Source of the DNA: Actinomadura sp. NAK00032
GTDB lineage: Bacteria > Actinomycetota > Actinomycetes > Streptosporangiales > Streptosporangiaceae
Reading direction: 5' to 3'
NCBI RefSeq assembly: GCF_013364275.1
Contig: NZ_CP054932.1
Location: forward strand, 5,704,001 to 5,768,000
Length of the DNA stretch: 64,000 nt
Shown: positions 19,301 through 26,941 of the stretch, in pieces
How the letters are laid out: each line of letters starts with the position of its first letter
Numbering within the stretch: position 1 is the stretch's first letter
Made by a program: the position numbers and the translations under genes
Notes under the pieces: generated by a model
Told to the model about the DNA's origin: nothing
The model's database searches: none
What the model saw: the letters and a program-made list of their open reading frames with translations, nothing else

Positions 19301-19884
19301 CAGAAGACGGGCATGGCCTGCCCGCCCGCGTCCTCGACGGCCGCGCACAGCGCCTCGGCGAACGCGGTGTTCCCGGCCATGTGGTGGGCGCGGTAGTAGA
19401 GCACGCCGACGACGGGGCCCTCGGTGGTGCGGGGCTCGCGTTCGAGCCGCCCCCACGTCGGCGTCGCGGCCGGGGGCGCGAACCCGCGCCCGGTCAGCAG
19501 CACGGTGTCGGACAGGAACGCGTGCAGCTCGGCGAGGTTGGCGGGCCCGCCGTGCGCGAGGTAGGCGTGGGCCTCGGCGCACACGCCGGCGGCGACCCCG
19601 CCGCGGAGCCGGGACAGCTCCATCAGCTCGGCGTCGGGGGCCTGCTCGCCGCCGAGGACCACCACCGGGCGGGGGCCGGCGAGGAGCGCGTCGAGCCCGT
19701 CCTCCCAAACGCGCCGCCCGCCGAGCAGCCGGACCACGACGAGGCCCGTGCCCTCGGTCAGTGCGGGCAGGTCGGCGGCGGTGAGCCGGGCGGGATTGCC
19801 GAGCCGGTAGCCGGCGCCGGACGCGCGGGCGCTCAGCAGATCGGTGTCGGACGTCGACAGCAGCAGCACGGTGCCAGCGGACAC
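16255..19884 (-). CDS. cobN: Cobaltochelatase large subunit
   Basis: The 1209-residue protein is the CobN/BchH/ChlH-type porphyrin-binding subunit. It matches the family in length and in stretches such as YPTKHSRVGNAVGLDTPAS, HVGKHGNLEWLPGK, and VWGTSAMRTAGDDVAEVLALLG. It binds hydrogenobyrinic acid a,c-diamide and Co2+ and works with the ATPase encoded at 12398-14356. The GTG start is preceded by GGGGAGG with about 6 nt spacing. A cobalamin riboswitch lies directly upstream, so expression should fall when B12 is abundant. The 3' end overlaps convergent cobB by 61 bp. Confidence 0.96.
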   Translation of the reverse strand: MSAGTVLLLSTSDTDLLSARASGAGYRLGNPARLTAADLPALTEGTGLVVVRLLGGRRVWEDGLDALLAGPRPVVVLGGEQAPDAELMELSRLRGGVAAGVCAEAHAYLAHGGPANLAELHAFLSDTVLLTGRGFAPPAATPTWGRLEREPRTTEGPVVGVLYYRAHHMAGNTAFAEALCAAVEDAGGQAMPVFCSSLRTAEPALLDTLRRADALVVTVLAAGGSRPATAGAGGDDEAWDVGALAALDVPILQGLCLTTSRAAWEDSDDGLSPLDAASQVAIPEFDGRIITVPFSFKEIDEDGLTVYRADPERAARVAGIAVRHGRLRHTPPAERRVAVMLSAYPTKHSRVGNAVGLDTPASTVRLLARLRDEGHDLGGGFPGVGDDAAGLDGDALIHALIAAGGQDEDWLTEEQLAGNPVRISGASYERWYRTLPEELRGEMELHWGPPPGQLFVQDGDIVLAALRAGNVVVMVQPPRGFGQNPIAIYHDPDLPPSHHYLAAYRWLSDEFGAHAIVHVGKHGNLEWLPGKAAGMSARCGTDAALGDVPLIYPFLVNDPGEGTQAKRRAHAVLVDHMVPPMARAETYGDIARLEQLLDEHAAIAAMDPAKLPAIRAQIWTLIQAAKLDHDLGLDDRPHDTEFDDFLLHVDGWLCEVKDAQIRDGLHVLGQAPEGAARVDLVLAMLRARQMWSGRETLPGLREALGLTEDGTEALAAVDAAETAARGLVQAMEDAGWAVDAVAEAVRRVPEERRDLVARVLEFAAAEIVPRLARTSDELDHVLHALDGGYVPAGPSGSPLRGLVNVLPTGRNFYSVDPRAVPSRLAWETGRAMADSLLDRYRADHGEWPRSVGLSVWGTSAMRTAGDDVAEVLALLGVRPAWDEASRRVTDLEPIPLTELGRPRIDVTVRISGFFRDAFPHVVAMLDDAVRLVAGLDEPESGNYVRAHVRADREEHGDERRAARRIFGSAPGAYGAGLLPLMDSRNWRDDADLAEVYAVWGGHAYGRDLDGVPARDDMESAYRRIAVAAKNVDTREHDIADSDDYFQYHGGMIATVRALTGKAPEAYVGDSTRPDAVRTRTLSEETARVFRARVVNPQWLAAMRRHGYKGAFELAATVDYLFGYDATTGVMADWMYDRLTAAYVLDDENRAFMETSNPWALHGIAERLLEAAERGMWEHPDPEVLQGLQEVYLKTEGDLEDDGRADDTSR

Positions 19885-19927
19885 GGCCGTTCCTCCCCTG
19901 GGGTCCTCGCCCCGGTAGCGGGTGTCG

Positions 19928-20077
19928 CGACGGCAGGAGTCTCCTGGCTCCCGGATCGATGCTCGCCCCGGCCTTCCCGTCCGTGCGGACAGTGGCCTCA
20001 AGCGGGGTTCGCTCCCCGGTCACAGTGGCGGGACCGCGCCGGATTCACACCGGCTTCCTCCCATTGCCATCGCCTGG
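19928..20077 (-). ncRNA. Cobalamin riboswitch upstream of cobN
   Basis: Read on the minus strand, the region carries GGAAGCCGGTGTGAATCC, then GCGGTCCCGCCACTGTG, and the B12 box GGGAGCCAGGAGACTCC near 19932-19952, in the canonical order and spacing. The cobN ribosome site follows about 40 nt later. A minus-strand promoter fits upstream: TTGCGG (20105-20110), 16 nt, then TACTGT (20083-20088). Confidence 0.95.
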
Positions 20078-20082
20078 GGAGA

Positions 20083-20110
20083 ACAGTACGGCAGCGCGGC
20101 CCGCCCGCAA
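20083..20110 (-). promoter_or_regulatory. Predicted promoter of the cobN riboswitch transcript
   Basis: On the minus strand, TTGCGG and TACTGT are separated by 16 nt. A start near 20076 is just ahead of the riboswitch. It lies 22 nt from the divergent cobG start codon, so the two promoters are back to back. Confidence 0.5.
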
Positions 20111-20131
20111 AGTGTGGTTAACATCCTCCCC

Positions 20132-21226
20132 GTGCCGATTGTCAGACCGCACGCCGACGCGTGCCCCGGTGCGCTGCGCACCCACAACGCCGCCGACGGG
20201 CCGCTGGCGCGTGTCCGGGTGCCGGGCGGCGCGGTGTCGTCCGCGCAGCTCGAAGTGCTCGGCGCCGCCGCCCGCGAGCTGGGCCGCGACGTGATCGAAC
20301 TCACCTCGCGCGGCAATCTGCAGCTGCGCGGCGTCCGCGATCCGGCGGCGCTCGCGGCGCGCCTGGAGGCGGCGGGGCTGCTGCCGTCGCCGTCCCACGA
20401 GCGGGTGCGCAACATCGTCGCGTCCCCGCTCGGCGGGCGCGGCCGGCACGGCGTCCTGGCGACGGATCCGCTGGTCGCGGCCCTCGACCGGGCGCTGTGC
20501 GCGAACCCGCGGCTGGCCGGCCTGCCGGGCCGCTTCCTGTTCGCGCTGGACGACGGCACCGGCGACGCGGCCGCCGTGGACGCCGACCTGACCTTCGCGC
20601 CGGACGGCCTCCGCGTCGCCGGGGCACGGGTCTCCGTTCCCGCCGGTGACGCGGTCGCGACGCTGGTCGCGGCCGCGGCGGCGTTCCTCGACGTCCGGGG
20701 GGACGCGTGGCGGGTCTCGGAGGTCCCGGACGGGGCGCGGCTCGTCGCCGGACGGCTCGGCGCGAGTGCGGAGGAACCCGGCGCGCCCCCTGAGCCCCGG
20801 CCCCCGTACGCCGGGATCGTCCGGCAGCGGGACGGGCTCGTCGCGCTGGAGGTCGTGCCGCCGCTCGGTCGGCTGTCGGGCGCGCGGGCCGAGGCTCTCG
20901 CCGGGTCCTCGGGCAGCGTGCGGGTCACGCCGTGGCGGAGCGTCGTGCTGCGGGATCTGACTTCCGGCGAGGCCGGCGAGGTCGCGGCGGTGCTCGCGGC
21001 GGCGGGGTTCGCGGTCGACGCCGCGTCGCCGTGGGTCGGGGTCACCGCCTGCACCGGGAGCCCCGGCTGCGCGAAGTCGCGCGGCGACGTGCTGGGCGAG
21101 GCGCGGCGGTGGGTCGCCGGGCTGGAGCGCGCACCCGAGACGCCCGTCCACTGGGCGGGATGCGAGCGGCGCTGCGGGACGCCCCGCGGCCCGGTCGTGC
21201 TGAGGATGCCTGAGGAGCAGCGGTGA
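20132..21226 (+). CDS. cobG: Precorrin-3B synthase
   Basis: The 364-residue protein is a sulfite/nitrite-reductase-like monooxygenase of the aerobic B12 pathway. Visible features are ELTSRGNLQLRGV in the first ferredoxin-like half and two Cys groups, ACTGSPGCAKSRGD and WAGCERRCGTP, expected to bind the 4Fe-4S cluster. It hydroxylates precorrin-3A at C20 with lactone formation. I chose GTG 20132; GTG 20114 is in frame too. No ribosome site is visible, and TAACAT at 20119-20124 is placed as a -10 for a leaderless transcript starting at or next to GTG 20132. It is divergent from the cobN riboswitch. The stop overlaps the cobH ATG by 1 nt. Confidence 0.9.
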   Translation: MPIVRPHADACPGALRTHNAADGPLARVRVPGGAVSSAQLEVLGAAARELGRDVIELTSRGNLQLRGVRDPAALAARLEAAGLLPSPSHERVRNIVASPLGGRGRHGVLATDPLVAALDRALCANPRLAGLPGRFLFALDDGTGDAAAVDADLTFAPDGLRVAGARVSVPAGDAVATLVAAAAAFLDVRGDAWRVSEVPDGARLVAGRLGASAEEPGAPPEPRPPYAGIVRQRDGLVALEVVPPLGRLSGARAEALAGSSGSVRVTPWRSVVLRDLTSGEAGEVAAVLAAAGFAVDAASPWVGVTACTGSPGCAKSRGDVLGEARRWVAGLERAPETPVHWAGCERRCGTPRGPVVLRMPEEQR

Positions 21227-21843
21227 TGGACTATGTCCGGGACGGCGCCGAGATCTACCGGCGGTCCTTCGCGACGATCCGCGCGGAGGCCGACCTGTCG
21301 GGCCTGCCGGACGACGTCGCGCGCGTCGCGGTGCGGATGATCCACGCCTGCGGGATGACCGACCTCGTCCGGGATCTGGGCTGGTCGCCGGGGGTCGTGG
21401 CGCGGGCGCGGGCGGCGCTGCTGGACGGCGCGCCGGTCCTGTGCGACGCGCGGATGGTCGCGTCCGGTATCACGCGCGCGCGGCTGCCGGCGGGCAACGA
21501 CGTGGTGTGCGCGCTGGGCGAGCCGGAGGTGCCCGCGCTGGCGGAGCGGCTCGGCACCACGCGCAGCGCGGCGGCCCTCGACCTGTGGCTGGACCGGCTC
21601 GAGGGGTCGGTCGTGGCGATCGGCAACGCGCCGACCGCGCTGTTCCGGCTGCTGGAGCTGGTGGCGGCGGGCGCGGGGCGTCCGGCGGCGGTGCTCGGGA
21701 TCCCGGTCGGGTTCATCGGCGCGGCCGAGTCGAAGGAGGCGCTCGCCGCGAGCGGGCTCGACCACCTGGTGGTGCGCGGGCGGCGCGGCGGCAGCGCGAT
21801 GACGGCGGCGGCGGTCAACGCCGTCGCCAGTGAGGCGGAGTGA
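21226..21843 (+). CDS. cobH: Precorrin-8X methylmutase
   Basis: The 205-residue protein is the expected size. It has the catalytic His40 in MIHACGMTDL, the ARMVASGI segment, GNAPTAL and the IGVPVGFIGAAESK-type motif (here GIPVGFIGAAESK). It moves the C11 methyl group to C12, giving hydrogenobyrinic acid. ATG overlaps the cobG stop by 1 nt (TGATG), and its own stop overlaps the cobIJ ATG in the same way. The genes cobG, cobH and cobIJ are therefore one coupled unit. A GTG 3 nt upstream is an alternative start. Confidence 0.95.
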   Translation: MDYVRDGAEIYRRSFATIRAEADLSGLPDDVARVAVRMIHACGMTDLVRDLGWSPGVVARARAALLDGAPVLCDARMVASGITRARLPAGNDVVCALGEPEVPALAERLGTTRSAAALDLWLDRLEGSVVAIGNAPTALFRLLELVAAGAGRPAAVLGIPVGFIGAAESKEALAASGLDHLVVRGRRGGSAMTAAAVNAVASEAE

Positions 21844-23330
21844 TGGCGGGACGGCTGTTCGGCGTGGGCGTCGGCCCCGGCGATCCGGAGCTGGTCACGG
21901 TCAAGGCGGCGCGGCTGATCGGCGAGGCGGACGTGGTCGCCTTCCACTGCGCGCGGCACGGCCGCAGCATCGCCCGGTCGGCCGCCGAACCGTACCTGCG
22001 GGACGGCCGGATCGAGGAGCAGCTCGTCTACCCGGTGACCACGGAGGCGACCGCCCATCCGGGCGGCTACCAGGGCGCGCTCGACGAGTTCTACGCCGAC
22101 TGCGCCGCCCGGCTCTCCGCGCACCTGGACGCGGGCCGGACGGTCGTGGTGCTGAGCGAGGGCGACCCGCTGTTCTACGGGTCCTACATGCACCTGCACA
22201 AGCGCCTCGCGCCGCACTACCCGGCCGAGGTGGTGCCCGGCGTGACGTCGGTGAGCGCGGCGTCGGCGGCGGCCGGGCGGCCGCTGGCGGAGCGGGAGGA
22301 GACGCTGACGGTCCTGCCCGGGACGCTGCCCGGCGACGAGCTGGCCGAGCGGCTGCGCGGGACGGACGCGGCGGCCGTGCTCAAGCTCGGCCGGACGTTC
22401 CCCAAGGTCAGGCAGGCGTTCGAGGACGCGGGCCGGCTCGGCGACGCCTGGTACGTCGAGCGGGCCTCCACCGGTAGGCAGCGGGTCGCACCGCTCGCCG
22501 ACGTCGACCCTGCGGACGTCCCGTACATGTCGCTCGCCCTGCTGACGAGCCCGGCGGAGCGGTCGTTCGAGGCGCCGCCCCCGGCCCGGCCCGAGGGCCC
22601 CGGCGGGGTATGGGTGGTCGGGCTCGGCCCGGCGGGGCGGTCCTGGCTCACCCCGGAGGCGCAGGACGTCCTCGCGTCCGCGACCGACCTCGTCGGCTAC
22701 GGCCCCTACCTGGACCGGGTGCCGCCGAACCCGCGGCAGCGGCGGCACGCGTCCGGGAACCGGGTGGAGGCCGACCGCGCCCGGCACGCGCTGGACCTTG
22801 CGAAGGACGGGGCGCGCGTCGCCGTGGTCTCGTCCGGCGACCCGGGCGTGTTCGCGATGGCGGCGGCGGTGCTGGAGGCCGCCGCCGACGACGCGTTCGC
22901 GGACGTTGCGGTGCAGGTCGTGCCGGGGCTGACGGCGGCGCAGGCGGTCGCGGCGCGGGCGGGCGCGCCGCTCGGCCACGACTTCTGCGTCCTGTCGCTG
23001 TCGGACATCCTCAAGCCGTGGGACGCGATCGCGCGGCGGCTGTCGGCGGCGGCCGAGGCCGATCTGGTCGTGGCGCTCTACAACCCGTCGTCCAGCCGCC
23101 GCAGGCACCAGCTCCCGGCGGCGCGCGACCTGCTGCTGGAGCACCGCTCCCCCGAGACGCCGGTGGTGATCGGACGCGACGTCGGCGGCCCCGAGGAGAG
23201 CGTGGCGGTGACGACGCTCGGCAAGCTCGATCCGGAGCGGGTCGACATGCGCTGCCTGGTCATCGTGGGGTCGTCCACCACGCGCGTCACCGACAAGGGC
23301 GTCGTCTACACGCCGCGCCGCTACCCCTGA
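21843..23330 (+). CDS. cobIJ: CobI-CobJ fusion: precorrin-2 C20- and precorrin-3B C17-methyltransferase
   Basis: The 495-residue protein has two SAM-dependent tetrapyrrole methylase domains in tandem. CobI is at about 1-235, with GVGVGPGDPELVTVKA, LSEGDPLFYGSYM and VVPGVTSVSAASAAAG. CobJ is at about 250-495, with VVGLGPAGRSWLT, VSSGDPGVFAMA, VVPGLTAAQAVAARAGAPLGHDF and LYNPSSSRRR. The fusion joins the methylation before and the ring contraction after CobG action. Fused CobIJ is known in actinobacteria. It ends convergently with cobK, overlapping it by 10 bp. Confidence 0.95.
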   Translation: MAGRLFGVGVGPGDPELVTVKAARLIGEADVVAFHCARHGRSIARSAAEPYLRDGRIEEQLVYPVTTEATAHPGGYQGALDEFYADCAARLSAHLDAGRTVVVLSEGDPLFYGSYMHLHKRLAPHYPAEVVPGVTSVSAASAAAGRPLAEREETLTVLPGTLPGDELAERLRGTDAAAVLKLGRTFPKVRQAFEDAGRLGDAWYVERASTGRQRVAPLADVDPADVPYMSLALLTSPAERSFEAPPPARPEGPGGVWVVGLGPAGRSWLTPEAQDVLASATDLVGYGPYLDRVPPNPRQRRHASGNRVEADRARHALDLAKDGARVAVVSSGDPGVFAMAAAVLEAAADDAFADVAVQVVPGLTAAQAVAARAGAPLGHDFCVLSLSDILKPWDAIARRLSAAAEADLVVALYNPSSSRRRHQLPAARDLLLEHRSPETPVVIGRDVGGPEESVAVTTLGKLDPERVDMRCLVIVGSSTTRVTDKGVVYTPRRYP

Positions 23331-24055
23331 GCCCAGGCTGCGGCCGCCGCCACGTCGTGGGTCGTCCGGACGCCCTCGGGAGGCGGCGGCCGGTCGACCA
23401 TGACGACCGGGATGCCCGCTCGGCGGGCGGCGGTGAGCTTCGCGCGGGTCATGGCGCCGCCGCTGTCCTTGGTGACCAGCACGGTCAGGCGGTGGGCGTC
23501 GATCAGCGCGCGCTCGCCGTCCACGGTGTAGGGGCCGCGCGCGAGCAGGACCTCCACGTTGGACGGGACGGGCGGCTCCGGCGGGTCCACCGACCGGGCC
23601 AGGAACCATGCGTCGGCACGGGCGGCGAACACCGGGATGCTGCGGCGGCCCGTGGTGAGGAACGCGCGGGCCCCGGCGGGCAGGGCCTCGGCGGCGGCCG
23701 GCAGGGACGGGACGCGGCGCCAGTCGTCGCCGTCCGCCTCCGTCCAGCCGGGGCGGCGCAGCGCGAGCAGCGGCACGCCCGCCAGCCGGGACGCCCGCGC
23801 GGCGGAGGCGCTCATCCGCTCCGCGAACGGGTGCGTGGCGTCCACGAGGCGGTCGGTCCGGTGGTCGCGCAGCCAGGCCGCGAGCCCGTCGGCGCCGCCG
23901 AACCCGCCGATGTGCACCTCCCCCACGGGCAGGCGCGGGTCGGTGACGCGTCCGGCGAGGGACGACACGACCCGGACGTCCGGGTGGCCGTCCGCCAGCG
24001 CGGCGGCGAGGGCGCGGGCCTCGGCGGTGCCGCCGAGGATCAGGACGCGCCGCAC
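23321..24055 (-). CDS. cobK: Precorrin-6A reductase
   Basis: The 244-residue protein has the CobK N-terminal nucleotide motif VLILGGTAEARALA and the family signatures VDATHPFAERMSA and VTKDSGGAMTRAKL near the C-terminus. It uses NADPH to reduce precorrin-6A. The GTG start lies inside the end of cobM (16-bp overlap), so it is the last gene of the minus-strand cobL-cobM-cobK unit. Its stop overlaps the cobIJ stop region. Confidence 0.94.
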   Translation of the reverse strand: MRRVLILGGTAEARALAAALADGHPDVRVVSSLAGRVTDPRLPVGEVHIGGFGGADGLAAWLRDHRTDRLVDATHPFAERMSASAARASRLAGVPLLALRRPGWTEADGDDWRRVPSLPAAAEALPAGARAFLTTGRRSIPVFAARADAWFLARSVDPPEPPVPSNVEVLLARGPYTVDGERALIDAHRLTVLVTKDSGGAMTRAKLTAARRAGIPVVMVDRPPPPEGVRTTHDVAAAAAWAQG

Positions 24056-24795
24056 GCCCGGTCCCGGCCGGCGCTGTAGAGGTGGCTGTCGGGGAACGCC
24101 GACGCGGTCAGCACCCGGCCGACCACGATCACGGCGGTGCGCCTCACCCCGGCCTCCCGGACCAGCCCGGCGATGTCGGCGAGGGTGCCGCGCAGCACCA
24201 GCTCGTCCGCGCGGCTGGCGCGGGCGACGACCGCGACCGGGCAGTCCGCACCGTAGTGCGGCCGCAGCTCGGCCGCGACCTCCTCGATGCGCTGGACGGC
24301 CAGGTGCAGCACCATCGTGGCGCCGCTCGCGCCCAGGGTCGCGAGGTCCTCGCCGGGCGGCATCGGGGTGGCGCGCACGGCGGTGCGGGTCAGGATGACG
24401 GTCTGGCCGACGCCGGGCACGGTCAGCTCCCGCCCGAGCGAGGCCGCCGCCGCCGCGAACGCCGGGACGCCGGGGACGACCTCGTACGGCACGCCCGCCG
24501 CGTCGAGCCGCCGCATCTGCTCGGCGACCGCGCTGAACACCGACGGATCGCCGGAGTGCAGCCGGGCGACGTCCAGGCCGGCGCGGTGCGCGCCGGTCAG
24601 CTCGGCGGTGATCTCGTCGAGCGTGAGGTTCGCGGTGTCGACGCGGCGGGCGCCGGGCGGGCACGCGTCCAGCAGCTCGCGCGGCACCAGCGACCCCGCG
24701 TACAGGCACACCGGCGCCGACTCCAGCACCCGCAGGCCGCGCACGGTGATCAGGTCGGCGGCGCCGGGGCCGGCGCCGACGAAGTACACGGTCAC
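24040..24795 (-). CDS. cobM: Precorrin-4 C11-methyltransferase
   Basis: The 251-residue SAM methylase has VYFVGAGPGAADLITVRG, CLYAGSLVP, LHSGDPSVFSAVAEQ and VVPGVPAFAAAAASLGREL, all typical of CobM/CbiF. It methylates C11 of precorrin-4. The GTG overlaps the cobL stop (GTGA) and the cobK start overlaps its end, so translation is coupled across all three genes. Length is normal. Confidence 0.95.
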   Translation of the reverse strand: MTVYFVGAGPGAADLITVRGLRVLESAPVCLYAGSLVPRELLDACPPGARRVDTANLTLDEITAELTGAHRAGLDVARLHSGDPSVFSAVAEQMRRLDAAGVPYEVVPGVPAFAAAAASLGRELTVPGVGQTVILTRTAVRATPMPPGEDLATLGASGATMVLHLAVQRIEEVAAELRPHYGADCPVAVVARASRADELVLRGTLADIAGLVREAGVRRTAVIVVGRVLTASAFPDSHLYSAGRDRACGAS

Positions 24796-26009
24796 AGGGT
24801 GTCCTTCCGTGCCGTCCAGACGGTGACGGGCATCGCGGGCCGCCAGCCGGTGAACCCGCCGAGCGGCGCGGCGCGCTCCACGCCGAGGCGGACCAGCTCG
24901 CCGCCGCGGGTGCGGCGGTACTCGGCCACCGTCACCTCCGATTCGAGGGTGACGGCGTTGGCGACGAGGCGCCCGCCGGGCTGGAGCGCGTCCCAGCAGC
25001 GGTCCAGCAGGCCGGGGGTGGTGAGGCCGCCGCCGATGAACACCGCGTCGGGCCGCGGGAGGCCGTCGAGGGCGTCCGGGGCGCGGCCCTCCACGACGCG
25101 GACGCCGGGCACGCCGAGGGCCTTGGCGTTGCGGCCGATCCGCGCCACCCGGTCGGCGCGGCTCTCGACCGCGACGGCCGCGCAGGACGGGTGCGCCCGC
25201 GCCCACTCGATCGCGACGCTGCCCGACCCGGCGCCGACGTCCCACAGCAGCTCGCCCGGCAGCGGCGCGAGGCGCGCCAGCGTCACCGCCCGGACCTCGC
25301 TCTTGGTGATCTGCCCGTCGTGCTCGTAGGCGTCGTCGGGCAGGCCCGCGACGCGGGGCAGCGGCGCCGCGTCCGGACCGGGCACGCATTCGACGGCGAC
25401 GACGGTGAGCGCGGAGGCGGCCGGGCCGGACCAGTGGGAGGCGACGCCGTGCGCCGCCGCCTCGTCCGCGCCGCCGAGGTCGGACAGGACGGTCATGCGG
25501 CTCGAGCCGAAGCCGCGGCCGGTGAGCAGCGCCGCGACGACCATCGGCGCCTCCCGCCCGGCACCGAGGACGAGCACGCGGCGGCCCGGCGCGACGAGCG
25601 CGTTCAGCGTCTCGGCGGGGCGGCCGACGAAGCTGACGACGTCGGTGCGCTCCAGCGGCCAGCCGAGCCGGGCGCACGCCAGCGACGCCGACGACGGGTG
25701 CGGCAGCACCCGCAGCCGCTCGGGGCCGACCAGGCCCGCGAGCGTGGAGCCGATCCCGTAGAACATGGGGTCGCCGCTCGCCAGCACGGCGACGGCGCGT
25801 CCCGCGTACCGCTCGACCAGCCCGGGAAGCGCCGGGAGCAGCGGCGACGGCCACGCGACCCGCTCGGCGGACCCGTCCGGGACGAGCGCGAGCTGCCGGG
25901 CGCTCCCGAGCAGCACGTCCGCCTCCCGCAGCGCCGCGCGCGAGGTCTCCGGGAGGCCGTCCCAGCCGCCGGCGCCGACGCCGACGACGGTGATCACACG
26001 CTCGTCCAC
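24792..26009 (-). CDS. cobL: Precorrin-6Y C5,15-methyltransferase (decarboxylating)
   Basis: The 405-residue protein is the full fused CobL. The CbiE-like N-terminal domain has VVGVGAGGWDGL, LASGDPMFYGIGSTL and HPSSASLACARLGWP. The CbiT-like C-terminal domain has DGQITKSEVRAVTLARL, LWDVGAGSGSVAIEWA and VFIGGGL. It methylates C5 and C15 and removes the C12 acetate carboxyl. It is first in the minus-strand cobL-cobM-cobK unit, under a predicted promoter at 26047-26075. GTG 26009 is chosen; a GTG 12 nt further in is an alternative. Confidence 0.95.
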   Translation of the reverse strand: MDERVITVVGVGAGGWDGLPETSRAALREADVLLGSARQLALVPDGSAERVAWPSPLLPALPGLVERYAGRAVAVLASGDPMFYGIGSTLAGLVGPERLRVLPHPSSASLACARLGWPLERTDVVSFVGRPAETLNALVAPGRRVLVLGAGREAPMVVAALLTGRGFGSSRMTVLSDLGGADEAAAHGVASHWSGPAASALTVVAVECVPGPDAAPLPRVAGLPDDAYEHDGQITKSEVRAVTLARLAPLPGELLWDVGAGSGSVAIEWARAHPSCAAVAVESRADRVARIGRNAKALGVPGVRVVEGRAPDALDGLPRPDAVFIGGGLTTPGLLDRCWDALQPGGRLVANAVTLESEVTVAEYRRTRGGELVRLGVERAAPLGGFTGWRPAMPVTVWTARKDTL

Positions 26010-26046
26010 TGGCCCCCCGGCCGCTCGGGTGAAATGCGGCGCCAAG

Positions 26047-26075
26047 TCTATAGCTGGCACTATTGGCCAGGTGAA
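26047..26075 (-). promoter_or_regulatory. Predicted promoter of cobL-cobM-cobK
   Basis: On the minus strand, TTCACC (26070-26075) and TATAGA (26047-26052) have an ideal 17-nt spacer. The -35 overlaps the first codons of divergent cobF. No cobalamin riboswitch is present here, so this arm seems not to be under direct B12 feedback. Confidence 0.55.
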
Positions 26076-26820
26076 GCGGCTTTTGATCATCGGCATCGGC
26101 GCGGGCGACCCGGACCACCTGACGTTCCAGGCGGCCAAGGCCATCGCCGCCGCCGACGTGTTCCTCCTCGTCGGCAAGGGCGAGGCCAAGCACGACCTGG
26201 CCGGGCTGCGGCACGACCTCATCGCGGCGCACGGCCGCGCCCCGTACCGGATCGTCGAGGCCCGCGACCCCGAGCGCGACCGCGCCGCCGACGGCCCCGC
26301 CTACACCGCCGCCGTCGAGGACTGGCGGTCCCGCCGCGCCCGGATCTACGAGGAGTTCGTCCGGGACGAGCTGGCCGGCGGGCAGACCGGCGCGCTCCTC
26401 GTCTGGGGCGACCCCGGCGTCTACGACAGCACCCTCGCCGCGCTGGCGGAGGTCGACGCCGAGTTCGAGACCGAGGTGATCCCCGGCATCAGCAGCGTGT
26501 CCGCGCTGACCGCCCGGCACCGGATCGGGCTGACCCGGGTGGGCCGCCCCGTCCACCTGACCACGGGCCGCCGCCTGGCCGCCGAGGGCGCCACCGCCGA
26601 CGACGTCCTGGTCATGCTCGACGCGCACTGCTCCTTCGCCGGCGCGGGCGACGACTTCCACATCTACTGGGGCGCCTACCTCGGCACGCCGGACGAGATC
26701 CTCATCTCCGGCCCGGTGCGCGAGGTGGCCGACGAGATCCGCACCGCCCGCGCCGCGGCCCGCGCCCGCAAGGGCTGGATCATGGACACCTACCTCCTGC
26801 GCCGCGAACCCCCCGCGTAG
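26071..26820 (+). CDS. cobF: Precorrin-6A synthase (deacetylating)
   Basis: The 249-residue protein has LLIIGIGAGDPDHLTFQA, LLVWGDPGVYDST and VIPGISSVSALTARH of the SAM tetrapyrrole methylase fold, and ends with the family KGWIMDTYLLRR. It methylates C1 of precorrin-5 with release of acetate. The GTG at 26071 has no real ribosome site. ACTATT near 26059-26064 is placed as a -10 for a leaderless transcript. It is divergent from cobL, with overlapping promoters. Confidence 0.93.
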   Translation: MKRLLIIGIGAGDPDHLTFQAAKAIAAADVFLLVGKGEAKHDLAGLRHDLIAAHGRAPYRIVEARDPERDRAADGPAYTAAVEDWRSRRARIYEEFVRDELAGGQTGALLVWGDPGVYDSTLAALAEVDAEFETEVIPGISSVSALTARHRIGLTRVGRPVHLTTGRRLAAEGATADDVLVMLDAHCSFAGAGDDFHIYWGAYLGTPDEILISGPVREVADEIRTARAAARARKGWIMDTYLLRREPPA

Positions 26821-26873
26821 GCGTGCCGCCGGCGGCGGTGCGCGGCAGGTGGGGACGCATTCTCGGCAATTCA

Positions 26874-26902
26874 TTGATCGCCGTTACAGGCGTGCCTAGA
26901 TT
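26874..26902 (+). promoter_or_regulatory. Predicted promoter of the MetE-like gene
   Basis: TTGATC (26874-26879), a 17-nt spacer, and TAGATT (26897-26902) give a near-consensus housekeeping promoter. It is 39 nt upstream of the TTG start codon. Confidence 0.7.
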
Positions 26903-26941
26903 GGGCAGGACCACGTTCTTTCCCGTGGAAGGAGCACCGCC

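Noticed and set aside
16240..20121. Long plus-strand open frame opposite cobN
   Set aside because: The minus strand encodes a clear full-length CobN; the antisense translation has no recognisable motifs.
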